A stretch of 64,000 nucleotides of DNA from an uncultured Thermoguttaceae bacterium (GTDB lineage: Bacteria > Planctomycetota > Planctomycetia > Pirellulales > Thermoguttaceae): contig CALFBP010000060.1 in the NCBI GenBank assembly GCA_937951625.1, forward strand, positions 62,001 to 126,000. The letters are read 5' to 3'. Of this stretch, positions 56,163-64,000 are shown piece after piece. Position 1 is the stretch's first letter, and every line of letters starts with the position of its first letter. The notes beneath the pieces were generated by a model, which saw nothing but the letters and a program-made list of their open reading frames with translations, did not search any database and was not told where the DNA came from. Both the position numbers and the translations under genes were made by a program.

Positions 56163-56235
56163 GCCCCCATCGTCTAGTGGCCTAGGACATCGGGTTCTCA
56201 GTCCGAGAACGGGGGTTCGACTCCCCCTGGGGGTG
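56163..56235 (+). tRNA. tRNA-Glu (anticodon CTC)
   Basis: A 73-base tRNA. The acceptor stem is GCCCCCA (56163-56169) with TGGGGGT (56228-56234), with a G-U first pair. The D-arm sequence is GTCTAGTGGCCTAGGAC. The anticodon stem is TCGGG/TCCGA with loop TTCTCAG, giving anticodon CTC. The T-arm is GGGGG-TTCGACT-CCCCC. The discriminator is G at 56235 and CCA is not encoded. It has its own promoter and terminator and is not part of a tRNA cluster. Confidence 0.92.
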
Positions 56236-56267
56236 CTGTAAGGTTCGACCGCCACGTGGTTGTAGTT

Positions 56268-56302
56268 CACGCCCTTGGGTCCCAAGGGCGTGCGTCGTTT
56301 TT
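56268..56302 (+). terminator. intrinsic terminator after tRNA-Glu
   Basis: CACGCCCTTGGG (56268-56279) and CCCAAGGGCGTG (56281-56292) form a 12-bp perfect inverted repeat (a realistic stem is 9-10 bp with a loop of 5-7), followed by a run of five T at 56298-56302. Confidence 0.75.
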
Positions 56303-56451
56303 AGACCGCACTTTGGCAGTTTCAGTCGATGACCTCTGAGTTCGCGGTTCGATGAAAGCGTGAAGTGGCGGTGACTAGCTCGAAGCGACGGTAGACGGGA
56401 AAGGGTTGGGCTGGCGTCCGAGCAAGGGGGCGATTGTTTCCGGGAATAACG

Positions 56452-58002
56452 ATGTCGCGGGCGGCGGATGAGAAGATTCTGGTTCTCGATTTCGGTTCGC
56501 AATACGCGCAACTGATCGCCCGCCGGGTCCGCGAGCAACAGGTTTATTGCGAAATCGTCCGCCACGACCTTCCTGCCGCACGTCTTCGGCAACTCTCGCC
56601 CCGTGGGATCATCCTCTCAGGCGGGCCGGCGAGTGTCTACGAGGCCAACGCCCCGACGTGCGATCCTCACATCTTTCAGCTCGGCGTTCCCGTGCTGGGC
56701 ATCTGCTACGGGATGCAATTGGCCTGCCAGGCCCTTGGCGGCAAAGTGGCCAGCGCGCCGGCGCGGGAGTACGGTCGGGCCGTTTGTCGGGTGTTGCGAC
56801 CCAACGAGTTGTTCTGCGATGTTCCGCCAGAAATCCAAGTCTGGATGAGCCACGGTGATCAGGTCGCGGAGGTTCCCGCGGATTTTCAGCCGCTAGCCTC
56901 GACGCGCACCTGCCCCGTTGCCGCCGTCAAGCATTCCCGGCTGCCCGTTTACGGCCTGCAATTCCATCCCGAGGTGACGCATACCCCCCAAGGAAGCCAA
57001 ATCCTGACAAACTTCTTGACGCGCGTCTGTGGCTGCTCGCGAAGCTGGAGGTTGAGCGATTTCGCGGCCGAGACGATCGAGGCGATACGCCGTCGGGTGG
57101 GGGAGGGCCGGGTGATCTGCGGGCTTTCGGGCGGGGTGGATTCCTCGGTCGTCGCGGCCTTGCTCTCGGAGGCGATCGGACCTCGGGTGTCTTGCATCTT
57201 GATCGATAACGGACTGTTGCGTCAAGGCGAAGCGGAAACCGTCATCGACGAGTTCACCCACCATTTCAAGACCGATCTGCACGTGGTCCGCGCTGAGGAA
57301 AAATTCCTGGCCGCCTTGGCCGGCGTGGTCAATCCGCAAGAGAAGCGTCGCCGGATCGGCCATGCCTTCATCGAATGCTTCACGGCCGAGGCCCGGCGAA
57401 TCCCCAACGCCCGCTTCCTCGCCCAAGGGACCCTCTATCCCGACGTCATCGAAAGCGGCGGCGCCCAGGACAGCCCGGCCGCCACCATCAAGCTCCATCA
57501 CAACGTCGGCGGCTTGCCCGAAAACCTCGAGTTCGAGCTGATCGAGCCGCTGCGGGACTTGTTCAAGGACGAGGTCCGCAAGCTTGGGCTTCAGCTTGGC
57601 CTGCCGGAGGACATCGTCTGGCGACACCCCTTCCCCGGACCAGGACTCGCCGTGCGCTGTGTGGGCGAGGTGAGCAAGCCCCGGTTGGAGACCTTGCGTC
57701 GGGCCGACGCGATTGTGGTCGAAGAGATTCGCGCGGCGGGGCTGTATCGAGAGGTTTCGCAAGCCTTTGCTGTGCTCCTGCCCGTCCAAAGCGTCGGCGT
57801 GATGGGCGATGCCAGGACCTATGCCGACGTGGTCGCCGTCCGCTCGGTCAACAGCGAAGACTTCATGACCGCCGACTGGAGCCCCTTGCCTTACGACTTG
57901 CTCGCCAGAATTTCCACGCGGATCATCAATGAGGTGGCGGGCGTGAACCGCGTCGTGTACGATATCAGCTCGAAGCCGCCCGCCACGATCGAGTGGGAAT
58001 GA
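56452..58002 (+). CDS. guaA: GMP synthase (glutamine-hydrolysing)
   Basis: A 516-residue GuaA converting XMP to GMP with ATP and glutamine. The N-terminal class I amidotransferase has Cys85 (GICYGMQ) and His172/Glu174 ([10 protein letters not shown]). The ATP-pyrophosphatase domain has the PPi-loop [15 protein letters not shown]. The C-terminal dimerisation part shows [12 protein letters not shown] and ends with PATIEWE, as expected. GGGA lies 7 bases before the ATG at 56452; an upstream TTG at 56434 is less likely. No guanine riboswitch is seen upstream. Confidence 0.97.
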   Translation: MSRAADEKILVLDFGSQYAQLIARRVREQQVYCEIVRHDLPAARLRQLSPRGIILSGGPASVYEANAPTCDPHIFQLGVPVLGICYGMQLACQALGGKVASAPAREYGRAVCRVLRPNELFCDVPPEIQVWMSHGDQVAEVPADFQPLASTRTCPVAAVKHSRLPVYGLQFHPEVTHTPQGSQILTNFLTRVCGCSRSWRLSDFAAETIEAIRRRVGEGRVICGLSGGVDSSVVAALLSEAIGPRVSCILIDNGLLRQGEAETVIDEFTHHFKTDLHVVRAEEKFLAALAGVVNPQEKRRRIGHAFIECFTAEARRIPNARFLAQGTLYPDVIESGGAQDSPAATIKLHHNVGGLPENLEFELIEPLRDLFKDEVRKLGLQLGLPEDIVWRHPFPGPGLAVRCVGEVSKPRLETLRRADAIVVEEIRAAGLYREVSQAFAVLLPVQSVGVMGDARTYADVVAVRSVNSEDFMTADWSPLPYDLLARISTRIINEVAGVNRVVYDISSKPPATIEWE

Positions 58003-58076
58003 ACGGATCGAGTCCCCTCTTCCCCCGCATCGGCGGCGAAGCAGGTTGACCGCCGCGAAAGAACGAGGTGCGAGAC

Positions 58077-58421
58077 GTGTCTGGTCCGAGTCCGGAAAAC
58101 AAGCAACCCGAGCCGATGACCTTCGAGCAAGCCTTGGCGGCCATCGAGTCGATCGTCCAGGAATTGGAGGAGGGCCAGTTGGGATTGGAAGAAAGCCTGG
58201 CACGCTACGAACGGGGGGCGAAGCTCTTACGCCAGTGCCAAGTGCAGCTTCAGCAGGCAGAACGACGGATCGAACTGTTGACGGGCGTCGACGCCAACGG
58301 CCATCCGCTTTGCGAGCCCTTTGAAGAAACCGCTGAACCGCTGGAAACCAAGGCCCGACAGCGAAGCCGCCGCCGTTCGGCGGCGGGCAGCGGCGGAGAA
58401 CTCGCGGACGCGGAAGAATGA
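58077..58421 (+). CDS. xseB: exodeoxyribonuclease VII small subunit
   Basis: A protein of about 114 residues. The core MTFEQALAAIESIVQELEEGQLGLEESL with the following RYERGAKLLRQCQ is the XseB signature; it assembles around XseA to form exonuclease VII, which degrades single-stranded DNA. The C-terminal tail is longer and more Arg/Ser/Glu-rich than in E. coli. The start is a GTG at 58077 with GAGG 8 bases upstream; a GTG at 58068 and an ATG at 58125 are alternatives. The xseA partner is not in the window. It follows guaA by 74 bases. Confidence 0.85.
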   Translation: MSGPSPENKQPEPMTFEQALAAIESIVQELEEGQLGLEESLARYERGAKLLRQCQVQLQQAERRIELLTGVDANGHPLCEPFEETAEPLETKARQRSRRRSAAGSGGELADAEE

Positions 58422-58573
58422 GCGCTCGGCGAAGACGGTCGGGGCTGGGCTGTCGGCCGCAAGGCTTCACACGCCGCAGCGACGCCCGAACAACCCTGTC
58501 CCGCGCTAACTCCGCCTTTTCTTTCGTGATGGCCACCAGAAAGCAAACCCAAACTCTGTTGGAGGTGTCCCTC

Positions 58574-59497
58574 ATGTGGCGATCGTTTCTTCTTGGGTTC
58601 GTCATCGCTGGAGCCACTCCCGTTTTCGCGGACCCTCCGGAACTCGTTTTCAAGCCGGCGGGCGAGGGTTTGTATGATTTCAACACCGGGGCGTTTCAAG
58701 GCCGCTTGAAGGTCGATGGCAAGTACCAAGGAATCTACCCGATGGTACATCTCGACTCGAAAATGGAGTTGGTCCACGCCCCGGGGGTTTTCAGCTTTTA
58801 TCGGGTGCTGGGGAGGAACGAACGTTGGGGCGACGCCGCCCGCGATTGGCCCACGCAAACGCGGCCCCTGAAGGACGGCGCCGTGGAAGTCCACTGGCCA
58901 CCTGCGCCTGACCATCCGGTCGAGATCACTGGAATTTACCGTTGGAAACGCCCCGACACGTTGGACCTGGAAATCGCGTTCACGCCGCAGCGCGAGATCG
59001 CGGAGTGCGAGCTGTTCATGTCGTCCTATTTCACGAAAACGTTCCGCGCGTCGGTCTACCTGAGGGGCAGCGGCGACGAGCCGGCTCGTTGGGTCCCGGT
59101 GGACCGAACGCCCCGCTCAACCCGGCAGTACGTCATGTTTCCCCGCGACGAGGCCGCCGTAAAGCGGATCCAAGATGGGCGATGGAAGATCGGGTCGAGT
59201 CCCGTGGATTGGGAGATCGAACGCTCGATGGCCGCGGCGCTGATCCTCCGCCGCGACACCCGGCAGGGCTTGACGGCCGTGGTGATGAGCCCGCCTGGTG
59301 ATTGCTTCGCGGTGGCCAGCCCCTGGAACCCCGCCACGCCCGAGGCAGCCGGCTACCGCTCGATTTACCTGTCGCTCCTTGGCCGCGACCTTCGGGCCGG
59401 GGAGACGGCTCGGGCACGGTGTCGGTTGGTGATCGCCAAGTTGACCGACCAGGAAGCCCTTCAGCGGTACCAGGACTACCTTCGGGAACTGAAATAA
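58574..59497 (+). CDS. secreted protein of unknown function
   Basis: A 307-residue protein with a signal peptide (about 1-19, ending VFA) and a beta-rich mature part: YDFNTGAFQGRLKVDGKYQG, FSFYRVLGRNERWGD, IYRWKRPDTLDLEIAFTPQ. The pattern resembles galactose-mutarotase-like or carbohydrate-binding beta-sandwich proteins of Planctomycetes, but no named family or catalytic residue can be pointed to. GGAGG lies 8 bases before the ATG at 58574. It lies between xseB and the lemA promoter. Confidence 0.65.
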   Translation: MWRSFLLGFVIAGATPVFADPPELVFKPAGEGLYDFNTGAFQGRLKVDGKYQGIYPMVHLDSKMELVHAPGVFSFYRVLGRNERWGDAARDWPTQTRPLKDGAVEVHWPPAPDHPVEITGIYRWKRPDTLDLEIAFTPQREIAECELFMSSYFTKTFRASVYLRGSGDEPARWVPVDRTPRSTRQYVMFPRDEAAVKRIQDGRWKIGSSPVDWEIERSMAAALILRRDTRQGLTAVVMSPPGDCFAVASPWNPATPEAAGYRSIYLSLLGRDLRAGETARARCRLVIAKLTDQEALQRYQDYLRELK

Positions 59498-59545
59498 AAG
59501 CGGCAGGCGCCTCGGTGGCAAGCCTTTCCACCTGAACGAAGGGGA

Positions 59546-59574
59546 TTGTCGGGCTTCGCGAGGTGGCGTATAAC
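59546..59574 (+). promoter_or_regulatory. promoter of the lemA operon
   Basis: TTGTCG (59546-59551), a 17-base spacer and TATAAC (59569-59574) give a predicted start near 59582 and a leader of about 97 bases before lemA. Confidence 0.5.
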
Positions 59575-59678
59575 GGCGCCGAGGGATAGCGTGACTGCGC
59601 TTCGGCGGCAAGAAGTTCCCTGCATGACCGAATAGACGAGAGAAGGCTCGACGCACCTGGCGCCAAGGAGTTCCTAAC

Positions 59679-60278
59679 ATGCAGTCCTGGATCGTTGTCC
59701 TGGTGATTGTGGTAGTAATCTTGCTGTTGCTGATCGTAGTGGTCGGCATTTACAACAAGTTGGTCACGCTCCGCAACCGCTATCGCAACGCCTACGCGCA
59801 GATCGACGTGCAGTTGAAACGCCGGTACGACCTGATTCCGAATCTGGTCGAGGTGGCCAAGGGCTATTTGAAGCACGAGCGGGAGACGCTGGAGGCCGTG
59901 GTCCAGGCTAGAAACTTGGCGGCCTCGGCCGGGCAAAAAGCGGCCCAGCGGCCGGGCGATCCCGCGGCCATGAGCGCCTTGGCAGGCGCCGAGGGGGCGT
60001 TGGTGGGCGCCCTGGGTCGCTTGTTCGCCGTCATGGAGGCCTACCCCGATTTGAAGGCCAATCAAAACATGTTGGCCTTGCAGGAGGAACTGACCTCGAC
60101 CGAAAACAAGATCGCCTTCGCGCGTCAGGCCTACAACGATGCGGTGATGACGTACAACAATCAGCGCGAGGTCTTCCCCAACGTCCTTTTGGCGAACGCC
60201 ATGGGCTTCCTCGAGGCCCAGTTGTTTGAAGTCGAGCAGCCCCAGGAACGCGAGGCCCCCAAGGTCTCGTTCAACTGA
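59679..60278 (+). CDS. lemA: LemA family protein
   Basis: A 199-residue LemA with an N-terminal membrane helix (about 3-24) and the family core NRYRNAYAQIDVQLKRRYDLIPNLVEVAKGY, followed by coiled helices with NQREVFPNVLLANAMGF. LemA proteins face the periplasm and are often encoded beside an HtpX-like M48 protease, as here (6 bases upstream of it). AAGGAG lies 9 bases before the ATG. The function is not settled; it probably helps the protease or envelope quality control. Confidence 0.93.
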   Translation: MQSWIVVLVIVVVILLLLIVVVGIYNKLVTLRNRYRNAYAQIDVQLKRRYDLIPNLVEVAKGYLKHERETLEAVVQARNLAASAGQKAAQRPGDPAAMSALAGAEGALVGALGRLFAVMEAYPDLKANQNMLALQEELTSTENKIAFARQAYNDAVMTYNNQREVFPNVLLANAMGFLEAQLFEVEQPQEREAPKVSFN

Positions 60279-60284
60279 GATTCC

Positions 60285-62198
60285 ATGGATTTCTTCCAGC
60301 ACCAGGACGCTGCGCGGCGCCGCACGGCTTGGCTTATCCTCTTGTTCGTTCTCGCCGTGGTCGCCGTCGTTCTCGCGGTGTACGCCGTGTTCGCCGCCGC
60401 GGTGGGCGAGCCTTGGGACCCACGCTTGTTCGCGGCAGTGAGCCTCGGAACGATCGGCGTGATCACGGTGGGCAGCTTGTACAAGATCGCGCAACTAGCG
60501 TCGGGCGGGGAAACCGTGGCCTTGATGCTCGGTGGTCGGCGCGTGCCTCCCGACACGAGAGACTTGGCCGAAAGACGCCTGCTCAACGTGGTGGAGGAAA
60601 TGGCCCTGGCGGCGGGCTTGCCGGTCCCGCCCGTCTTCGTGCTCGACGATGAACCCAGCATCAACGCCTTCGCCGCTGGGCACGCCCCGCAAGACGCGGT
60701 CATCGGGGTCTCGCGCGGCGCGCTGATGTATCTCACGCGTGATGAACTCCAGGGCGTGATGGGCCATGAATTCAGCCACATCCTCAACGGCGACATGCGG
60801 CTGAACCTCCGCCTGATCGGCATCCTTCACGGGATTTTGCTTTTGGCGCTGATTGGCTACTACATCCTCCGTTATGGGCCGCGGTCCTCGGGACGGTCGG
60901 ACAAGAAGGGCGGAGGGGGAGCGGTTCTCTTGATCGGACTGGGGCTTTTGATCGTCGGCTCGGTTGGTCTGTTTTTCGCCAAACTGATCCGATGCAGCGT
61001 TTCCCGACAACGCGAATACCTGGCCGATGCCGCCGCGGTTCAGTTCACTCGCTATCCGGCTGGGATTGCCAGTGCCTTGAAAAAGATCGGCGGACTGAAG
61101 CAGGGTTCCCGAATAAGCCATCCGCAGGCCGACGAATGCAGCCACTTGTTTTTTGGCGACGCCTTTTTCGGATCGTTGTTCCATTTATTCGCCACACACC
61201 CGCCATTGGAAAAACGGATCGCGCGACTGGATCCTAGCTTCGACGGCACGTTCCCCAAGACGCGGCCTCTGGAGGAGACGGAGGCCGCTTTGGAGCCGAG
61301 CCCAGCGGTCGCGCTACCTAGCCGCCCCGCCGAGGCTGCGATTCCCGCCGTTGGCCTGGCCGCCACGGCTGACAAGCCACGAACAATCGCAGCGGATTCC
61401 GCTACGTTGCTCAGCCGCATCGGTCAAATGGATCCACAGCAGTTGATCCGCGCCGCGGCCCTCATCGAACAGATGCCGACGCAGTTGGCCCAGGCGGCGT
61501 CGGAGCCGTTCGCGGCCCGGGCCGTGGTCTACGCGATCCTGCTCGACCGCAAGGAACCGACGCGAAATCGGCAGCTCGAGCTGCTTCGGGCCCGACTTGA
61601 CGAACCGTGCTATCGCGTGTTGCTTCCCATCGTGCCTCTGGTCGACGAATTGGCAGAGGAAGTCCGCCTTCCGCTGGTGGAACGCACGATTCCCGCGCTC
61701 AAGCAGCTAGCTCCCGGCCAGTACACGGACTTCCGCCAAACCGTGGAAGCGCTGGTCGCAGCAGACAACAAGATCAATCTGACGGAATACGCCATTCGTG
61801 CCATGCTGCTGAGCACGCTCGACGTGCATTTCGGCCTCGCCAAGCCGCCCCGCATTCGGCACTATGCGATCCGCAGCGTGATGGAGCCGGTAGTCGTGGT
61901 CCTGTCTACGCTCGCCCATGCCGGACAATCGGACAACGTGGAAGCCCAGCGGGCATTTGGCCTGGGCATGCAGCAGTTGGGACGCGAGGCCGCCTTGCTG
62001 CCGCGGGAACACTGTACGCTCGCTCGCTTTGACGCCGCGTTGCAAGAGCTGGCCAAGGCGGCGCCGAAGATCAAGCGACCGATTGTCGCCGCCTGCGCGG
62101 CTTGTGTTGCCGCCGATGGGACGGTGACGGTCCGGGAAGCGGAGTTGCTCCGGGCCCTGACGAGCACCATCGGCTGCCCCATGCCCCCGTTGGCCTAA
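60285..62198 (+). CDS. HtpX-like M48 metalloprotease with TerB-like C-terminal domain
   Basis: A 637-residue membrane protease. Helices at about 14-40 and 50-68 are followed by the zinc motif HEFSH (His161, Glu162, His165), further membrane segments at about 170-200 and 210-235, and REYLADAAAVQF with the third ligand Glu. LEKRIARLDP is the usual end of the M48 domain. The C-terminal half (about 370-637) is cytoplasmic and helical, ending AACAACVAADGTVTVREAEL, which resembles TerB/tellurite-resistance domains. HtpX degrades misfolded membrane proteins. It is coupled to lemA. The TerB-like extension is much longer than HtpX of E. coli (293 aa). Confidence 0.88.
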   Translation: MDFFQHQDAARRRTAWLILLFVLAVVAVVLAVYAVFAAAVGEPWDPRLFAAVSLGTIGVITVGSLYKIAQLASGGETVALMLGGRRVPPDTRDLAERRLLNVVEEMALAAGLPVPPVFVLDDEPSINAFAAGHAPQDAVIGVSRGALMYLTRDELQGVMGHEFSHILNGDMRLNLRLIGILHGILLLALIGYYILRYGPRSSGRSDKKGGGGAVLLIGLGLLIVGSVGLFFAKLIRCSVSRQREYLADAAAVQFTRYPAGIASALKKIGGLKQGSRISHPQADECSHLFFGDAFFGSLFHLFATHPPLEKRIARLDPSFDGTFPKTRPLEETEAALEPSPAVALPSRPAEAAIPAVGLAATADKPRTIAADSATLLSRIGQMDPQQLIRAAALIEQMPTQLAQAASEPFAARAVVYAILLDRKEPTRNRQLELLRARLDEPCYRVLLPIVPLVDELAEEVRLPLVERTIPALKQLAPGQYTDFRQTVEALVAADNKINLTEYAIRAMLLSTLDVHFGLAKPPRIRHYAIRSVMEPVVVVLSTLAHAGQSDNVEAQRAFGLGMQQLGREAALLPREHCTLARFDAALQELAKAAPKIKRPIVAACAACVAADGTVTVREAELLRALTSTIGCPMPPLA

Positions 62199-62362
62199 AT
62201 ACCGTCCTCGCGGAGGCATTCCCCCCGGTTTTGTTGAGTCCGGTACCTTCCCGCACGCCGCGTGCGAACGGTCGCAGGTCGCCCCGGCCGAGAGTCCAGC
62301 GACCGATTGATCGCGGATTTTTTGCCGAGGCGTGCCCCCTCCTTCGGCCCTGGTCTGGGCTT

Positions 62363-62368
62363 TATAAT
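62363..62368 (+). promoter_or_regulatory. candidate -10 box before the bifunctional-nuclease gene
   Basis: A perfect TATAAT lies 58 bases before the ATG of the next gene, giving a predicted start near 62375. No convincing -35 hexamer is found at 16-18 bases. Confidence 0.35.
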
Positions 62369-62425
62369 GGAATAGAGGGCGTCTGGAAAAACCAATGCGC
62401 CGTCTCTGGACTTGAGGACGCGACC

Positions 62426-62839
62426 ATGCCTGTGTTGATGGAGTTATCGAGGATCATCATCAGCGAAATCAATGAAAATCAAGTCATTTACTTGAAGGAG
62501 ACGGACGGGAACCGGCAGTTCCCCATTCTGATCGGCATTTTCGAGGCCACCAGCATTCATCGCCGCGTCCGCGGCGAAACGTCGCCGAGGCCCCTGACCC
62601 ACGATCTGATCGTGAGCGTCATCGAGAATCTCGGCGCGGAGCTTCAGGACGTGGTCATCAGCGAGTTGCGCGATCACACGTATTACGCCAAGCTCCGTGT
62701 GCGGCACGATGGGGAATTGATCGAGATCGACGCCAGGCCCTCCGACGCCATTGCCGTGGCCGTCACCTGTCGACCCACGCTGCCGATCTACGTCAACGAA
62801 GAGGTGCTCAATGACGTGCTCGGCGAGCAGAACGACTGA
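62426..62839 (+). CDS. bifunctional nuclease domain (BFN/DUF151) protein
   Basis: A 137-residue protein of the DUF151/BFN family: MELSRIIISEINENQVIYLKE at the start, FPILIGIFEATSIHRRV in the middle, and IEIDARPSDAIAVAVTCRPT, the family hallmark, near the C-terminus. Plant and bacterial members have DNase and RNase activity. It starts at the ATG at 62426; longer in-frame readings run back through the upstream gene. It lies directly before uvrB, 164 bases away, which is compatible with a link to DNA repair but proves nothing. Confidence 0.9.
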   Translation: MPVLMELSRIIISEINENQVIYLKETDGNRQFPILIGIFEATSIHRRVRGETSPRPLTHDLIVSVIENLGAELQDVVISELRDHTYYAKLRVRHDGELIEIDARPSDAIAVAVTCRPTLPIYVNEEVLNDVLGEQND

Positions 62840-63003
62840 GGGCGAGGGCCTCTCGTGGATTGAATCGCGGCTAATGTGCGGGAGAGCCGATCGCGGCGGA
62901 GGAGGAGTGGGGCGCATCCGAAAAACCGCTGCGACGCCTGACCCATTGAGAGGCTGACAACGGTCCGGCCGCCTTTTCCTGCCCCATAAGCTCGGCTGCA
63001 ACG

Positions 63004-64000
63004 ATGGCCATGTTCCAACTCGTCAGTCCGTTCCAGCCTGCGGGGGATCAACCCCAAGCCATCGCGGCGCTTTGCGAGGGGCTGCGCCGCGGCCAGCGCG
63101 AGCAGGTGCTGATGGGGGTGACGGGTTCGGGCAAGACCTTCACCATGGCCCATGTGATCCAAGCCGCGCAGCGTCCGACGCTGGTCATGTCGCACAACAA
63201 GACCCTTGCCGCGCAACTTTACGCCGAGTTCAAGGAGTTCTTCCCTCACAACGCGGTCCACTATTTCGTCTCCTACTACGACTACTACCAGCCCGAGGCC
63301 TACATCCCCCAACGCGACATCTACATCGAAAAAGACGCCTCGGTCAATCAAGAGATCGACCGCCTGCGATTGGCCGCCACCAGCGCCTTGGTCAGCCGAC
63401 GCGACGTGATCATCGTGGCCAGCGTCTCGTGCATTTACGGCTTGGGTTCGCCCGAGGATTACCGGGCGATGATGGTCTCGCTGGCAGTCGGACAGCAGGT
63501 AGACCGCGACGAGATCCTGGCCCGACTGGTCGACATCCAATACGAGCGGAACGACATCGAGTTCGCGCCGGGCAAGTTCCGCGTGCGGGGCGATTGCATC
63601 GAGGTCTTCCCCTCCTACGAGCAGACGGCCGTGCGCATCGAGCTGTGGGGCGACGAGGTGGAGCAGCTTTCGATCATCCATCCCACCAGCGGCGAAGTGC
63701 TGGCCAGGCAGTCCGAACTGTTCATCTACCCCGCGAAGCACTTCGTGATGCCCGAGGAGCGGATCAAACGAGCGGTGGAGGAAATTCGCCGCGAACTTCA
63801 CGAGCGGCTGGAGGAGTTCAAGCGCCAAGGCAAGCTTTTGGAGGCCCAGCGCCTCAGTGCCCGCACGCGATTCGACATCGAGATGCTTCAGGAAGTCGGT
63901 TACTGTCCGGGGATCGAGAACTACAGCCGCCCGTTGTCGGGCCGCCCGCCGGGAAGCCCGCCCGACACGCTCTTCAGCTTCTTTCCCGACGACTTCCTGC
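63004..64000 (+). CDS. uvrB: UvrABC system protein B (excision nuclease helicase), N-terminal part
   Basis: The first 332 codons of UvrB, cut by the window end. Walker [34 protein letters not shown] and the damage-binding beta-hairpin region with [12 protein letters not shown] are all present, with further conserved [15 protein letters not shown]. UvrB verifies DNA lesions delivered by UvrA and prepares them for UvrC incision. The ATG at 63004 gives [20 protein letters not shown], the standard start. Confidence 0.97.
   Translation, partial: MAMFQLVSPFQPAGDQPQAIAALCEGLRRGQREQVLMGVTGSGKTFTMAHVIQAAQRPTLVMSHNKTLAAQLYAEFKEFFPHNAVHYFVSYYDYYQPEAYIPQRDIYIEKDASVNQEIDRLRLAATSALVSRRDVIIVASVSCIYGLGSPEDYRAMMVSLAVGQQVDRDEILARLVDIQYERNDIEFAPGKFRVRGDCIEVFPSYEQTAVRIELWGDEVEQLSIIHPTSGEVLARQSELFIYPAKHFVMPEERIKRAVEEIRRELHERLEEFKRQGKLLEAQRLSARTRFDIEMLQEVGYCPGIENYSRPLSGRPPGSPPDTLFSFFPDDFL

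Noticed and set aside
56303-56451. A guanine-sensing riboswitch before guaA
   Set aside because: No purine-riboswitch three-way junction or its conserved loops could be recognised in the leader.

Overview
The window looks like a chromosomal segment of a Planctomycetota bacterium, most likely Pirellulales or a close relative. The pointers are high GC, a DUF1559 pseudopilin-like protein, an extended HU-like histone-like protein, a very long MoxR/DUF58/von Willebrand A operon, secreted glycoside hydrolases (GH106, GH5) and a Ser/Thr kinase with TPR-like repeats. No phage, insertion sequence or CRISPR array was seen; the content reads as ordinary chromosome with lineage-specific envelope genes. 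All assignments come from reading motifs by eye, and no database search was run.

Region 1 (1-3671, plus): the end of an isopropylmalate/homocitrate-synthase-type gene, then a 1021-aa secreted GH106-type alpha-L-rhamnosidase. Region 2 (3729-28567, minus): one apparent transcription unit of 13 confident genes, many joined by ATGA/GTGA overlaps. A sigma70-type promoter at 28539-28567 (TTGCCA, 17 nt, TAATAT) drives it. In order of transcription it encodes a giant PQQ-propeller/TPR protein, a terpene-cyclase-fold repeat protein, a MoxR ATPase, a DUF58 protein, two membrane VWA proteins, a DUF4175-like membrane protein, two coiled-coil/TPR secreted proteins, an NPCBM-type protein, one HtrA-like protease with an intact catalytic triad, two HtrA-like proteins that have each lost all three catalytic residues (one fused to an alpha/beta-hydrolase-like domain), and a small membrane protein.

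Region 3 (28484-34456): an HU-like protein, a bacteriohemerythrin, a DUF1559 protein, a family 2 glycosyltransferase and a ketosynthase-like protein in which the active-site Cys is Glu. Region 4 (35263-38857, plus): a lipoprotein with a thioredoxin-like look and a Gly/Cys tail, an FtsX/MacB-type permease, its ATPase and an ArsR-type repressor rich in Cys. These look like a metal- or thiol-responsive transport module. Region 5 (38854-43578): a family 4 glycosyltransferase, then queA, a Nudix-like protein, a cysteine desulfurase and an IscA-type protein with an unusual C-terminal Cys motif.

Region 6 (43999-54158): a DUF2339/DUF3999 membrane pair, a Tat-exported GH5 enzyme, a neutral-ceramidase-like secreted protein, and a uroporphyrinogen-decarboxylase-like protein translationally coupled to a sodium:solute symporter. 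Region 7 (54409-64000, plus): a Ser/Thr kinase, a compact tRNA-Glu(CTC) unit with promoter, folded leader and terminator, guaA, xseB, an unknown secreted protein, lemA with an HtpX-like M48 protease carrying a TerB-like tail, a bifunctional-nuclease-domain protein and the start of uvrB.

The most promising candidates for new biology are the active/inactive HtrA trio inside the MoxR-VWA operon and the lipoprotein-ABC-ArsR module with the CGxGG tail.
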